This document shows positions 9,003-18,170 of a stretch of DNA of 63,664 nucleotides, piece after piece. The notes under the pieces are model-generated. The model was not told the DNA's origin, ran no database searches, and saw only the letters and a list, made by a program, of their open reading frames with translations. The translations under genes were made by a program, and so were the position numbers. Each line of letters opens with the position of its first letter. Position 1 is the stretch's first letter. Source of the DNA: DATDPY01 sp964395765 (GTDB lineage Bacteria; Bacteroidota; Bacteroidia; Cytophagales; Cyclobacteriaceae). The DNA is taken from the NCBI GenBank assembly GCA_964395765.1, contig CAYNCU010000001.1, forward strand, positions 1 to 63,664. Direction: 5' to 3'.

Positions 9003-12000
9003 ATGAGGCGGAAATTCCTGATATTATTAACATTCATCGTCGTTTCTTTGCCTTTATCGGTAGTAAAGGCTCAATTGAACAACCAGGAGCAATTCGGGGA
9101 GAACCGCGTTCAATACAAAAATTTCCATTGGCGTTACCTGAGTTCTGAAAGTTTTGATGTTTATTACTACGATAACGGGGATAAAATTGCCAATGAGGCC
9201 ATCAAGTATCTTGACGGTGAATTCGACAGGATTACGGATATCCTTGGTTATGCACCCTATTCAAAAACCAAGATTTTTCTTTATAATTCGATTGCCGACC
9301 TGCAGCAAAGTAATGTTGGTGTAAATTCATCGGATTTTTCGGTCGGCGGTCAGACTGATTTCTTCAAATCCCAGGTAGAAATTGCTTACCCCGGTACACA
9401 ATCGGAGTTCAAGAAAGAACTTGTCCTGAAATTTTCACAGATGCTGATCTCGGACATGATGTACGGTGGTTCGCTGTCCGACATGTTTCAAAGTTCTTAC
9501 TTGCTTTCTTTGCCTGAATGGTTTATCAGTGGCGCCGCCAATTATATTGCCTATGGCTGGGATGTTGAAATGGATGATTACATCCGTGATATTTTCACGA
9601 ATGGCAAACCCCGAAAACTGAACAAATACAGCGGGGAAGATGCGGCGTTAATAGGACAATCGGTCTGGAATTTCATTGCCCAGAAATACGGCACCGGCAA
9701 TATTTCCAATATCCTGAACCTTACCCGCATTATTCGGAATGAACAAAAAAGCATATCCAATACGCTGGGGCTTAACTATAAAGATTTTATCCAGGAATGG
9801 TCGAAGTATTATCGTGATGCCACAAATTCAGTGAATGCTACCTATAAGCTTCCATCCAACGACAATCGAATGATACGGAATTCAAGGGATTACGATTATA
9901 ATAAAGTCAAGATCAGCCCGGATGGAAAATATATAGCTTATTCCCGGAATCTTCAGGGAAAATATGAGATCAGGATCCATGAAATCGGTAAGCACCACTC
10001 CACTACTGTGCTGAAAGAAGGATATCGGGCCATTGGTCAGGAAGTCGATTACCAATTGCCGCTTATTGCCTGGATCGACATTAATAACCTAGCCGTTATC
10101 GGAACAAAGTACGGGAATAATTACATCTGGTTTATTAACATCAATACAGGCAGGAAAATAAAGAAAGAGCTTACAAGGCTGAATAATATCCGTGATTTTG
10201 ATGTTTCGGAAAGCGGCAACCTGGCTGTTCTAAGCGCGGATGTAAACGGGCAAAGCGACCTGTTCCTGATCAGCCTGAAACGGAATTCCATCAAGCGGCT
10301 TACCAATGATGTCTATGATGATATCAATCCCCAGTTTATTCCCGGAAGTCCTTCCGTCATTTTCAGCTCCAACCGGCCGGATGATACACTCTCGGTAGAG
10401 CATAAGATGGACATGAAAAACCTGAGCGATGCTTATAACCTGTATATTTATAATATTGATACCACCCGGAATTTTCTTTTCCAGGTAACCAATACCACCA
10501 GCCGTAATATTATGCCGATTGCCATTAGCACCAATGAATTTTATTTTCTCAGTGACCAGCAGGGTATTTACAACGTTTACAAATACGAAACCTCAAAAAA
10601 TATTTACCAGCAAATAACAAAATACCAATCCAGTATCATGAATTTTGATATTGCCCCCGACAAACATGGTTTTGTCTATACCATGTATCTTGACAAAAAA
10701 CAGAATATTTTTTACGACCCGGATTTTGATCTTGATCACGGTACTTTTACCCTGCCGACCAAAAGACAGGAAATTATTAATGCCAGATATGTTGCCAAAC
10801 GAATATTGAAACACCGTGAAGAAAGCCGGGATTCTCTCCGGCAGGTTCTCAGTAACATTGCATCGGTTCCCAAAGCCGGCGATTCTACTACGGTGGCTGC
10901 CGATACGACAAAAGCCAATGCCGGTGAAAAGCAGAATAAGAATGAAAATGAATTTATCGATACGGATAATTATGTATTTGACAAGGAAAATGTAGCCGCT
11001 GCCGAGCAACAGCAATCCTTCCTTTCCCAGTACAGAAAATTTTCAAGGCAAAGTGAGGTTATGGGACCTTTCGATTACCAGGTGTTATTCTCAGCTAACA
11101 ATGTAGTCACCTCCTTTATCATCGACCCAATGCTCGGATTCGGGATAAACCTTGAAACACAGATGAACGATATGCTGCAGGATAACCGGTTTTCAGGCGG
11201 GGTGCTCGCCACGACCGATCTCCGCAGCGGTAATATATATGCCGAATACCAATACCTGAAACATACAGTTGATTTCAAAGTCCGGTTCGACAGAAAATCG
11301 ATTTACCGTAGCACGGAATCTTCAAGCCAGAAATATATTCTGAACCAATACGAAGTCGGGGCTGCCCTGCCGTTGAATACAACCTCCAGGATCTCCATTA
11401 ATCCTTTCATTGCCACTACGCAGTTTTACGACCTGGACCCCGGGGCTTTGATTTCTACCAGTTCAATTCCCCCTAACGGAACCACCAACAGTCACTTCAC
11501 TTATGAAGGTTTTAATGCGGATTTCATCTTTGACAACACTGTGCAGAGTGGTCTTAATCTCATTGAGGGTCGCCGCGGGAAAATATCCTATACCGTATAC
11601 AATGACCTCAACAACAGTTCTAAAAACTTTTCCAATCTTTATCTGGATTTAAGAAATTATCAGAAAATACACAGGGAGCTTGTATTTGCAACCCGGCTAT
11701 TTTACGGACGTTTCTTCGGGAACAACAGTCAAAATTATTTATTGGGCGGTGTCAACAACTGGCTGTTTAACAAAACAAACCCCGATAATACCAACAGCCC
11801 ATTATCGGTCACCCCGTTTGTGGATAACAGCAACCTGTTATTTGTCAATTATGTAACCAATCTCCGGGGATTTTATTACGATCAGCTGGACGGCAGTAAT
11901 GCGCTTCTGTTCAATGCCGAGTTACGTTTTCCAATTGTCCGCTATTTTTACCGCGGGCCTATTGCCTCGAATTTTCTTCGTAACCTGTTATTGCTGGGCT

Positions 12001-12260
12001 TCTATGATGTCGGATCATCATGGACCGGAAAGTCTCCGTTTGCCACCGAAAACAGTGTGAATACCCAGATCATAAAAAACACGGGCTCACCGTTCCAGGC
12101 CCAGATACAGAATTTTAAAAATCCCTGGCTTCAAAGTTACGGCTTCGGCATACGTACCGTACTGCTGGGATATTATATGAAATTCGATATGGCCTACCCC
12201 ATCGAAGATTATAGCATTAAGAAACCGAAATATTATGTTTCCCTGGGCTATGATTTCTAA
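9003..12260 (+). CDS. Large envelope protein: metallopeptidase-like domain, TolB-type propeller, C-terminal beta-barrel
   Basis: 1085 aa with a signal peptide ending at KAQ (about residue 24). Residues 25-270 resemble the gluzincin (peptidase MA-like) fold, but the helix that should carry HExxH reads VLKFSQMLIS, so no zinc site is seen. Residues about 290-600 hold TolB/DPP-IV-like propeller repeats (for example ISPDGKYIAYSR and FIPGSPSVIFSSNR). After a low-complexity linker (about 615-680) the rest looks like a surface-antigen/BamA-type outer-membrane barrel, ending in an aromatic residue (SLGYDF). Orthologues are widespread in Bacteroidota and are often annotated as TolB-like; the function is unproven. 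Confidence 0.85.
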   Translation: MRRKFLILLTFIVVSLPLSVVKAQLNNQEQFGENRVQYKNFHWRYLSSESFDVYYYDNGDKIANEAIKYLDGEFDRITDILGYAPYSKTKIFLYNSIADLQQSNVGVNSSDFSVGGQTDFFKSQVEIAYPGTQSEFKKELVLKFSQMLISDMMYGGSLSDMFQSSYLLSLPEWFISGAANYIAYGWDVEMDDYIRDIFTNGKPRKLNKYSGEDAALIGQSVWNFIAQKYGTGNISNILNLTRIIRNEQKSISNTLGLNYKDFIQEWSKYYRDATNSVNATYKLPSNDNRMIRNSRDYDYNKVKISPDGKYIAYSRNLQGKYEIRIHEIGKHHSTTVLKEGYRAIGQEVDYQLPLIAWIDINNLAVIGTKYGNNYIWFININTGRKIKKELTRLNNIRDFDVSESGNLAVLSADVNGQSDLFLISLKRNSIKRLTNDVYDDINPQFIPGSPSVIFSSNRPDDTLSVEHKMDMKNLSDAYNLYIYNIDTTRNFLFQVTNTTSRNIMPIAISTNEFYFLSDQQGIYNVYKYETSKNIYQQITKYQSSIMNFDIAPDKHGFVYTMYLDKKQNIFYDPDFDLDHGTFTLPTKRQEIINARYVAKRILKHREESRDSLRQVLSNIASVPKAGDSTTVAADTTKANAGEKQNKNENEFIDTDNYVFDKENVAAAEQQQSFLSQYRKFSRQSEVMGPFDYQVLFSANNVVTSFIIDPMLGFGINLETQMNDMLQDNRFSGGVLATTDLRSGNIYAEYQYLKHTVDFKVRFDRKSIYRSTESSSQKYILNQYEVGAALPLNTTSRISINPFIATTQFYDLDPGALISTSSIPPNGTTNSHFTYEGFNADFIFDNTVQSGLNLIEGRRGKISYTVYNDLNNSSKNFSNLYLDLRNYQKIHRELVFATRLFYGRFFGNNSQNYLLGGVNNWLFNKTNPDNTNSPLSVTPFVDNSNLLFVNYVTNLRGFYYDQLDGSNALLFNAELRFPIVRYFYRGPIASNFLRNLLLLGFYDVGSSWTGKSPFATENSVNTQIIKNTGSPFQAQIQNFKNPWLQSYGFGIRTVLLGYYMKFDMAYPIEDYSIKKPKYYVSLGYDF

Positions 12261-12292
12261 ACAAGTTCTTATCCTCCCCTTATCTTTCGAAC

Positions 12293-13057
12293 ATGGATCT
12301 TTTTTTCAGGCAAATCGGTAAAGGCCCGGCCATGGTTATCCTGCACGGACTATTCGGAAGTTCCGATAATTGGCAAACTTTAGGCAAGCGTTTCTCAACT
12401 GATTTCCATGTGATCATTCCCGATTTAAGAAACCATGGCCAGTCCCCGCATGCGGATGAAATCAATTATTCTTTAATGGCTGAGGATATTAAACGACTTC
12501 TTGAACAGTTAAAATTATCTTCTGCCATTCTTATCGGACATTCCATGGGAGGGAAAACAGCCATGCAGTTTGCGCTCAGCTTTCCACAGATGACGGATCG
12601 ACTTATCGTAGTGGATATTGCCCCGAAATCCTACCCCATTCATCACGAAAAGTATGCGGAAAATATGCTCAGCCTGAATTTATCCTCCATTCACAGACGG
12701 GAGGAGGCTGATCAAGCCTTATGCCAATCTATTTCCAACCCGGTAATCAGGCAATTCCTCCTGAAAAACCTGGCAAGAAACGATCACGGTGGTTTCCGGT
12801 GGAAGATAAACCTGGAAGCCCTCAGGAAAAATCTCCCTTCTCTCGGTGCTGAAATAATATCCGATCATCCTTTTCCAAAACCCGTCTTGTTTATTGCAGG
12901 GGGAAAATCGGATTATATGAATACTTCCGACCGGGAAATGATCCGACCTATTTTTCCTGATTTCAAGTGGGTAGAATTTGAAAACGCCGGCCACTGGATC
13001 CATGCCGATGAACCGGAGCTTTTTTACAGGGAAGTAATAAATTTTATTCATGGATAA
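12293..13057 (+). CDS. Alpha/beta hydrolase (YbfF-like esterase family)
   Basis: 254 aa. The nucleophile elbow is GHSMGG (Ser84), the oxyanion region is LHGLFGSSDNW, and the C-terminal His is in NAGHWIHADEP (His234). This set fits the YbfF/abhydrolase-1 esterases, which hydrolyse small acyl or acyl-CoA esters. No signal peptide, so cytoplasmic. It starts 32 bp after the envelope gene and overlaps the next gene by 8 bp, so the latter two are probably translated together. Substrate unknown. Confidence 0.9.
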   Translation: MDLFFRQIGKGPAMVILHGLFGSSDNWQTLGKRFSTDFHVIIPDLRNHGQSPHADEINYSLMAEDIKRLLEQLKLSSAILIGHSMGGKTAMQFALSFPQMTDRLIVVDIAPKSYPIHHEKYAENMLSLNLSSIHRREEADQALCQSISNPVIRQFLLKNLARNDHGGFRWKINLEALRKNLPSLGAEIISDHPFPKPVLFIAGGKSDYMNTSDREMIRPIFPDFKWVEFENAGHWIHADEPELFYREVINFIHG

Positions 13058-13799
13058 GCGGAGTAACAATAAATCGAAACAAACAACTACCCGGTCCGGT
13101 AAATTGTTTTTAATCCCATCCAACCTGTCCTCGACTGACGCCGGATATTTTATTCCTCCGTTCAATGCAGAAATCATGCAATCGCTGAAAGTTTTTTTTG
13201 TGGAAGATATAAGGAGCGCAAGAAGGTTTATCAGCAGCCAGCATCTGGGTATTGAAATAGACTCTCTTCAATTTTTGGTGTTAAATAAAGATACCGGATA
13301 CGAAGATTTATCCCAGATGATTAATATTCTCAAGAGCGGAAAAAATGCCGGCGTACTTTCCGAAGCCGGTTGCCCCGGTGTAGCCGATCCGGGATCGGAC
13401 CTCACAGCGCTTGCCCACCGGAATAATATCAGGGTAATACCGCTGGTCGGACCGTCATCCCTATTGTTATCTCTAATGGCTTCCGGCTTCAACGGCCAGA
13501 ACTTTGTTTTCCACGGTTACCTTCCGATACGCGAAAAAGAAAGGGAAAGGAAAATCAGGGAGTTGGAAAACAGCCTTTATAAAAACCATGAAACACAGAT
13601 CTTCATTGAAACCCCTTACCGGAATAACCAGTTATTTAAAAGCCTGATGAAAACATTAAAGCCACAGACTTTATTATGCATTGCTGCGGGCATCACCGGT
13701 CCCGAAGAGTCGATCATAACCCGGCCTGTCCGTTCCTGGAAAACGAAGGAAATTGTATTGAATAAAACGCCTTCGGTTTTCCTCTTATATCATGAATAA
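13050..13799 (+). CDS. SAM-dependent methyltransferase of the tetrapyrrole methylase fold (RsmI-like)
   Basis: 249 aa. The sequence contains the RsmI-type signatures SEAGCPGVADPGSDL (SAM and substrate pocket) and VGPSSLLLSLMASGFNGQNF, then FHGYLP and FIETPYRNNQLF. RsmI 2'-O-methylates C1402 of 16S rRNA. The N-terminal part differs from classical RsmI (it has an extended basic start and reads FLIPSNLSS instead of the usual glycine loop), matching a Bacteroidota paralogue group, so the true substrate is open. It overlaps the preceding hydrolase gene by 8 bp. Confidence 0.82.
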   Translation: MDKRSNNKSKQTTTRSGKLFLIPSNLSSTDAGYFIPPFNAEIMQSLKVFFVEDIRSARRFISSQHLGIEIDSLQFLVLNKDTGYEDLSQMINILKSGKNAGVLSEAGCPGVADPGSDLTALAHRNNIRVIPLVGPSSLLLSLMASGFNGQNFVFHGYLPIREKERERKIRELENSLYKNHETQIFIETPYRNNQLFKSLMKTLKPQTLLCIAAGITGPEESIITRPVRSWKTKEIVLNKTPSVFLLYHE

Positions 13800-13866
13800 T
13801 ACCTTAAAATATGTCCTTATTGATGTGAAAAAAGGATATTTTAAAGGTTTACAATTTCAATAAAGC

Positions 13867-13899
13867 TTTGATTTTTAACAGAATAAAATGTTAATTTTG
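13867..13899 (+). promoter_or_regulatory. Bacteroidota-type promoter for the first OmpA-family gene
   Basis: TTTG at 13867-13870, a 21-bp spacer, then TAATTTTG at 13892-13899 (exact TAnnTTTG). It sits 75 bp upstream of the ATG at 13975 in an otherwise AT-rich gap. Confidence 0.6.
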
Positions 13900-13974
13900 A
13901 AGCTTTCAATAATATATTATATTTTTTCTTGATTTTGTATAATTTTATGCAATCATTCCGTTGAATTAATAGCC

Positions 13975-14697
13975 ATGAGGACTTTCTTTCGATTCACACT
14001 ACTTGTTTGTTTTCTCTGTATTATTTTCGAAGTTTGGGTGTTTGGAGAGACAATAATTCCAGCTGACAGTACTGTTGAAGTATCAGGCTTTGTATATGAT
14101 TCGCTTTCCGGGAATCCGGTAGACAGCGCCACCGTTATATACCAGGATTTACCTTATGGCAATTCTATCGGAATTATCAAAACCAAGCCGGGAACAGGTT
14201 ATTTTGAATTTAATACCATGGGAGCTCAGGGATATCAAATTGAAGTGAAGGCACACGGATACGGAACCATTTCCGATAAAATAACTCCATTGTTGGAATC
14301 GGTAAACCATAAGCTCACCAAGAAATATTATATGACCCGTTCACCGGAAGAAGGGGATGTGATAAAATTAAACCACCTGATTTTCGCCCTTGGGAAAGCG
14401 GATATAACGCCGGAGTCCTATGATGAGCTGGATCGTCTGGTCAAGATGATGAATGATAATCCGCAAATGATGATCCAACTGGAAGGACATACGGATTTCA
14501 GGGGCAGCCCAAGTAAAAATATGACGCTTTCGCAGGAACGTGTAGAATCCGTGAAAACCTACCTCATGCAAAAGGGGATCAAGAAGGACAGGATTCTCAC
14601 AAAGGCATTCGGAGGTACCCATCCGATATCGAGGAAAGCAACTGAAGAAGCGGCAAGGTTAAACAGGAGAGTTGAAGTAAGGATTATCAAGAAATAA
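13975..14697 (+). CDS. OmpA-family peptidoglycan-associated envelope protein
   Basis: 240 aa. A hydrophobic signal sequence (residues 5-24) is followed by a carboxypeptidase-regulatory-like beta domain (about 30-115, VSGFVYDSLSGNPVDSATV) and a C-terminal OmpA domain (about 125-240). The peptidoglycan-binding sequence reads LEGHTDFRGSPSKNMTLSQ with the closing RLNRRVEVRI. It likely anchors an outer-membrane or periplasmic complex to the cell wall. The next gene, 31 bp downstream, is a larger OmpA-domain protein, so the pair may act together. Confidence 0.9.
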   Translation: MRTFFRFTLLVCFLCIIFEVWVFGETIIPADSTVEVSGFVYDSLSGNPVDSATVIYQDLPYGNSIGIIKTKPGTGYFEFNTMGAQGYQIEVKAHGYGTISDKITPLLESVNHKLTKKYYMTRSPEEGDVIKLNHLIFALGKADITPESYDELDRLVKMMNDNPQMMIQLEGHTDFRGSPSKNMTLSQERVESVKTYLMQKGIKKDRILTKAFGGTHPISRKATEEAARLNRRVEVRIIKK

Positions 14698-14728
14698 TAC
14701 TGGCTAAATTTTAACCATAAACACTACC

Positions 14729-16891
14729 ATGTCAAGGTTTTTAATTCTTCTTGTTTTTGTACTGGTATTTTTTATACCGGCATTTTCCCAGGATGTACAG
14801 TGGGCTTCCAAATTGCTTGACGTATCATCCGAGCTTTCGCCGAAGGAATATTCGGCAAAACAGATTCTCGGCAAGCCCAATGTACTTCCCGAAGGCGGTG
14901 ACAGCCCGAATGCCTGGCTTCCTGCCAATCCCAATAAGACGGAGTATATTAAAGTAGGCTTTGATCATCCCAGCCAGATCCAGCAAATCGATATCGGCGA
15001 ATCGTATAATCCCAGCGCTACGTACCAGGTTTTCGTTTACGATACAGATGGCAATGAGCATCTGATTAATACTTTCGATCCGCATCCCATCGACGAAAAA
15101 TGCCGCCTTCTGAAAATATTCATCGATCGTACTCCCTACCAGGTTGCTGCTGTTAAGCTGGTACTGAACGGTCTTGCTGTTCCGGGATATTGCGGCATTG
15201 ACGCCATCGGGATATCGGATTCCAAAACTCCGGTTGAGGTAAAGATCGATGTGGCGCCCAATGTTTCAAGTGCCGTAAAGGTCGAGAAACTGGATGATAA
15301 CGTAAACAGTGCTTATCCCGAAATACGACCACTTATTTCACCGGATGGTAAAACCTTATATTTCAGCAGGATGAACTACCCGGATAATATCGGCGGGGCA
15401 GAGGACAAGGAAGACATCTGGTATTCCAAGCTTGATCCGAAAACCGGCGAATGGGGTGAAGCAAAAAATATCGGGGCGCCCCTGAATAACGCGGGGGAAA
15501 ACTATATTTCATCCATCACCCCTGACGGAAAATCCATGATGGTGCTGCTGGGCAACCAATACGAAAAAAATGCAGATATGAAGCCGGGAATCTCCGTCAG
15601 CACGCAGAAAAGTGATGGCACCTGGACAGCTCCGCAACCCGTAGATATCCAGAATGCTTTCATTGAAAAGAATGACGGGGATTATTTTCTCGCCCAGAAC
15701 AGGAAGATCCTGATTATGGCTGTTGAACGTTTCGATTCTTATGGCGGGAAAGACCTATATGTATCTTTTCAGCAGGACGACGGCACCTGGACAGAACCCA
15801 AAAACCTGGGTAACGACATCAATACCGCACATACAGAAGAATCTCCTTTCCTGGCGGCTGACGATGAAACCCTGTATTTTTCCTCCAAGGGATACAGCGG
15901 ATTCGGCGGGTCGGATATTTATATGAGCCGTCGGCTTGACGATACCTGGCAAAACTGGACGGAACCCGAGAATCTCGGCAGTGAGATCAATTCTCCTGAA
16001 GACGATGATTTCTTTAATATTCCTCCCTCAGGAAAATATGCCTATTTCTCGAAAAGTAATACGGAACTGGATGCCGATATCGTAAGAGTACCTTTACCTC
16101 TTTTCTTCCAGCCGGCTCCCGTTATTGCCATGAAAGGAAGAGTATATAATTCCGAAACGATGAAACCTATCAAAGCGAGAATATCCTATGACTTGCTCCC
16201 GGAAAATACGGAAGTAGGTTACACCGTTTCCGACTCAGCATCCGGCGACTACCAGATCGTTCTCCCGGTAGGATCAAGTTATCGTTATGCTGTTTCCATC
16301 GAAGGATTCCTTCTAAAGGAAGATACGATCAATCTTGTTGCCCAGAAAGACTATAAGGAAATCGAGAAAGACCTTTATATTGATCCTGTGAAAATGCAGC
16401 AGTTCGCGGCCATGCAGGCGCTGGCTTCCCAGAAAGGAAAGGCCGAAAAAGAAGCTAAAAATGACAGCTCCAATTATGTAACGGTGAACGGCAAAAAATA
16501 CGAAAAAGTCCAGAATGCAATCGAGATCAACGAAGGAGTTTTATCCATTCATGTCTTATTTGACTTCGATTCCGACAGGATAAAGGAGAATTCCTACCCT
16601 GATCTTGACCGCGTGGTAAATTTACTGAAAAGCACTCCGGTCAATATATTCATTGTCGGGCATGCCGATAGTACAGGACCAGCCGCTTATAACCTGGATC
16701 TTTCGAGACGAAGAGCCAAATCAGTTTACCGCTACTTTGTAACTAAAGGAGTAGATGCCGATAAGCTTAAAACCTATGGATTCGGGGAAACCAAACCGAT
16801 CGCCTCGAACGGCACTGTCGATGGGCGCCGCAGAAATCGCCGGGTTGAATTCGTAAGACAGGATCAATTCGATCAGAAGTATAAAAAATAA
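14729..16891 (+). CDS. Multidomain OmpA-family protein with PD40 propeller repeats
   Basis: 720 aa. After a signal peptide (about 1-20) come a discoidin-like domain (about 25-165, beginning near SAKQILGKPNVLP), a PD40/WD40-like propeller (about 180-450, for example ISPDGKTLYFSRM and LAADDETLYFSS), a regulatory-like beta domain (about 465-545) and a C-terminal OmpA domain (about 595-720, with VGHADSTGPAAYNLDLSRRR). The order propeller, CRD, OmpA is that of PorE-like T9SS proteins, but the N-terminus differs from PorE (no TPR repeats seen), so I do not use that name. A periplasmic peptidoglycan-bound scaffold is the likely role. Confidence 0.88.
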   Translation: MSRFLILLVFVLVFFIPAFSQDVQWASKLLDVSSELSPKEYSAKQILGKPNVLPEGGDSPNAWLPANPNKTEYIKVGFDHPSQIQQIDIGESYNPSATYQVFVYDTDGNEHLINTFDPHPIDEKCRLLKIFIDRTPYQVAAVKLVLNGLAVPGYCGIDAIGISDSKTPVEVKIDVAPNVSSAVKVEKLDDNVNSAYPEIRPLISPDGKTLYFSRMNYPDNIGGAEDKEDIWYSKLDPKTGEWGEAKNIGAPLNNAGENYISSITPDGKSMMVLLGNQYEKNADMKPGISVSTQKSDGTWTAPQPVDIQNAFIEKNDGDYFLAQNRKILIMAVERFDSYGGKDLYVSFQQDDGTWTEPKNLGNDINTAHTEESPFLAADDETLYFSSKGYSGFGGSDIYMSRRLDDTWQNWTEPENLGSEINSPEDDDFFNIPPSGKYAYFSKSNTELDADIVRVPLPLFFQPAPVIAMKGRVYNSETMKPIKARISYDLLPENTEVGYTVSDSASGDYQIVLPVGSSYRYAVSIEGFLLKEDTINLVAQKDYKEIEKDLYIDPVKMQQFAAMQALASQKGKAEKEAKNDSSNYVTVNGKKYEKVQNAIEINEGVLSIHVLFDFDSDRIKENSYPDLDRVVNLLKSTPVNIFIVGHADSTGPAAYNLDLSRRRAKSVYRYFVTKGVDADKLKTYGFGETKPIASNGTVDGRRRNRRVEFVRQDQFDQKYKK

Positions 16892-16904
16892 AGTTTCAGA
16901 TTTG

Positions 16905-17243
16905 TTTATACCCGGCTTGATAGCCGGGGCATGATGGTTTTCATAATAACTTGACAGCGGGGCTTTTTATACCCGGCTTGAAAGCCGGGGCATGATGGGT
17001 TTCATAATAACTCGATAGAAGGGTTTTTCATAACCTGGTTTGAAAGCCGAAACTTTTTATACCCGGCTTGAAAGCCGGGGCATGATGATTTTCATAATAA
17101 CTCGATAGAAGGGTTTTTCATAACCTGGTTTGAAAGCCGAAACTTTTTATACCCGGCTTGAAAGCCGGGGCATGATGGTTTTCATAATAACTTGACAGCG
17201 GGGCTTTTTATACCCGGCTTGAAAGCCGGGGCATGATGGGTTT
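16905..17243. repeat. Array of five palindromic repeats with two alternating spacers
   Basis: A unit that begins ACCCGGCTTGAAAGCCGG and continues GGCATGAT occurs at 16910, 16971, 17061, 17151 and 17212. The starts are 61, 90, 90 and 61 bp apart. The 61-bp steps carry a TTGACAGCGGGGC spacer; the 90-bp steps carry a CTCGATAGAAGGG segment plus a degenerate half unit (AACCTGGTTTGAAAGCCG). Each unit folds into a CCCGGCT/AGCCGGG hairpin; the first copy has a T in place of an A in the loop. It fills most of the gap between the OmpA gene and the thiamine locus. Confidence 0.9.
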
Positions 17244-17268
17244 AACTCCTGCCGAAGAAAGAAGGCCA

Positions 17269-17300
17269 TTGATAAAAATGACAGAAATTAATTAGCTTTG
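17269..17300 (+). promoter_or_regulatory. Candidate promoter for the TPP-riboswitch/pnuC-type transcript
   Basis: TTG at 17269-17271, a 21-bp spacer and TAGCTTTG at 17293-17300 (exact TAnnTTTG). A start near 17306 would place the aptamer about 85 nt into the transcript. Confidence 0.5.
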
Positions 17301-17390
17301 ACTGCGGAATGTAAATTTATTGATTTTCAAACCGGCAAACGATTTCCCAATTTATGGGGAGACATTTAATTTGATATAATGCGCATAGTT

Positions 17391-17475
17391 AGGGGTGCCT
17401 TAAAATAACAGGCTGAGATCAAACCCTCATAACCTGATTCCGGTAATGCGGACGAAGGGAGTTCGGTCGAGGTTT
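17391..17475 (+). promoter_or_regulatory. TPP riboswitch (THI element) 1
   Basis: All conserved pieces of the thiamine pyrophosphate aptamer are present in order: GGGGTGCC, GGCTGAGA, ACCC, AACCTGAT, GGTAATGC and CGAAGGGAG. It lies about 80 bp before the PnuC-family gene and about 90 bp after a good promoter match. No terminator hairpin is evident between aptamer and ATG, so control of translation is more likely than of transcription. Confidence 0.95.
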
Positions 17476-17552
17476 TTTAAGCATTCCGGAGGATGACCTC
17501 AAATTTCCTGATCTTAATAAAATTGCAGTGAGTTAATATCCTATTTGCTGAC

Positions 17553-18170
17553 ATGGATACGATCCATACTTTATATGCGATGCTTGTCAATGACCTTGAA
17601 AATCTCAGGCCACTGGAGATCGCCGGCGTATTTTTCGGCCTGGTGAGTGTATTGTACGAAAGGAAGGGTAATGTGCTTCTCTATCCAACCGGAATTATTA
17701 ACGTATTAATCTATGTCTATCTCTGTTTCCAGTCCAAGCTGTACGGCGATATGGCTATTAACGTTTATTATTTCGTGGTCAGCATTTATGGTTGGTATTT
17801 CTGGTTGCATAAAGATGATAAAGGAAAATATGTCTTCATTTCCTATTGCAGCAGGAAAGAGCTCCTGAATTTTCTGATCCTACTGATTGTTTCCTTTATC
17901 CTTTTATATATTCTCCTGCGCTTTTTCACCGACAGCAATGTGCCCCTGATCGATTCTTTTACTACGGCATTGTTTTTCACCGGAATGTTACTGCTGGCCC
18001 GGAAAAAAATTGAAAACTGGTTCATGTGGATCATTGGCGATTTCATTTCCATTCCCCTGTATTTTTATAAGGGTCTTGCTTTTACCAGCCTTCAGTTCGT
18101 GGTATTTTTTATCCTGGCTATTTCGGGATACTTTGTCTGGAATCGAATGTACAAAACACAGGCGGCATGA
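17553..18170 (+). CDS. pnuT: PnuC-family vitamin transporter, probably thiamine (PnuT type)
   Basis: 205 aa with about seven membrane segments. The NVYYFVVSIYGWYFWLH stretch matches the N-x2-Y and GW-x-x-W signature of the PnuC fold. Classical PnuC carries nicotinamide riboside by facilitated diffusion, trapped by phosphorylation. The TPP riboswitch immediately upstream and the TPP-controlled receptor downstream indicate thiamine as substrate, as proposed for PnuT. The final bases overlap the next gene as ATGA. Symbol is inferred from the riboswitch, not from residues. Confidence 0.88.
   Translation: MDTIHTLYAMLVNDLENLRPLEIAGVFFGLVSVLYERKGNVLLYPTGIINVLIYVYLCFQSKLYGDMAINVYYFVVSIYGWYFWLHKDDKGKYVFISYCSRKELLNFLILLIVSFILLYILLRFFTDSNVPLIDSFTTALFFTGMLLLARKKIENWFMWIIGDFISIPLYFYKGLAFTSLQFVVFFILAISGYFVWNRMYKTQAA

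Noticed and set aside
16905..17243. CRISPR array
   Set aside because: Spacers recur and come in only two types, units are 61 or 90 bp apart in mirror order, and no cas genes are present.
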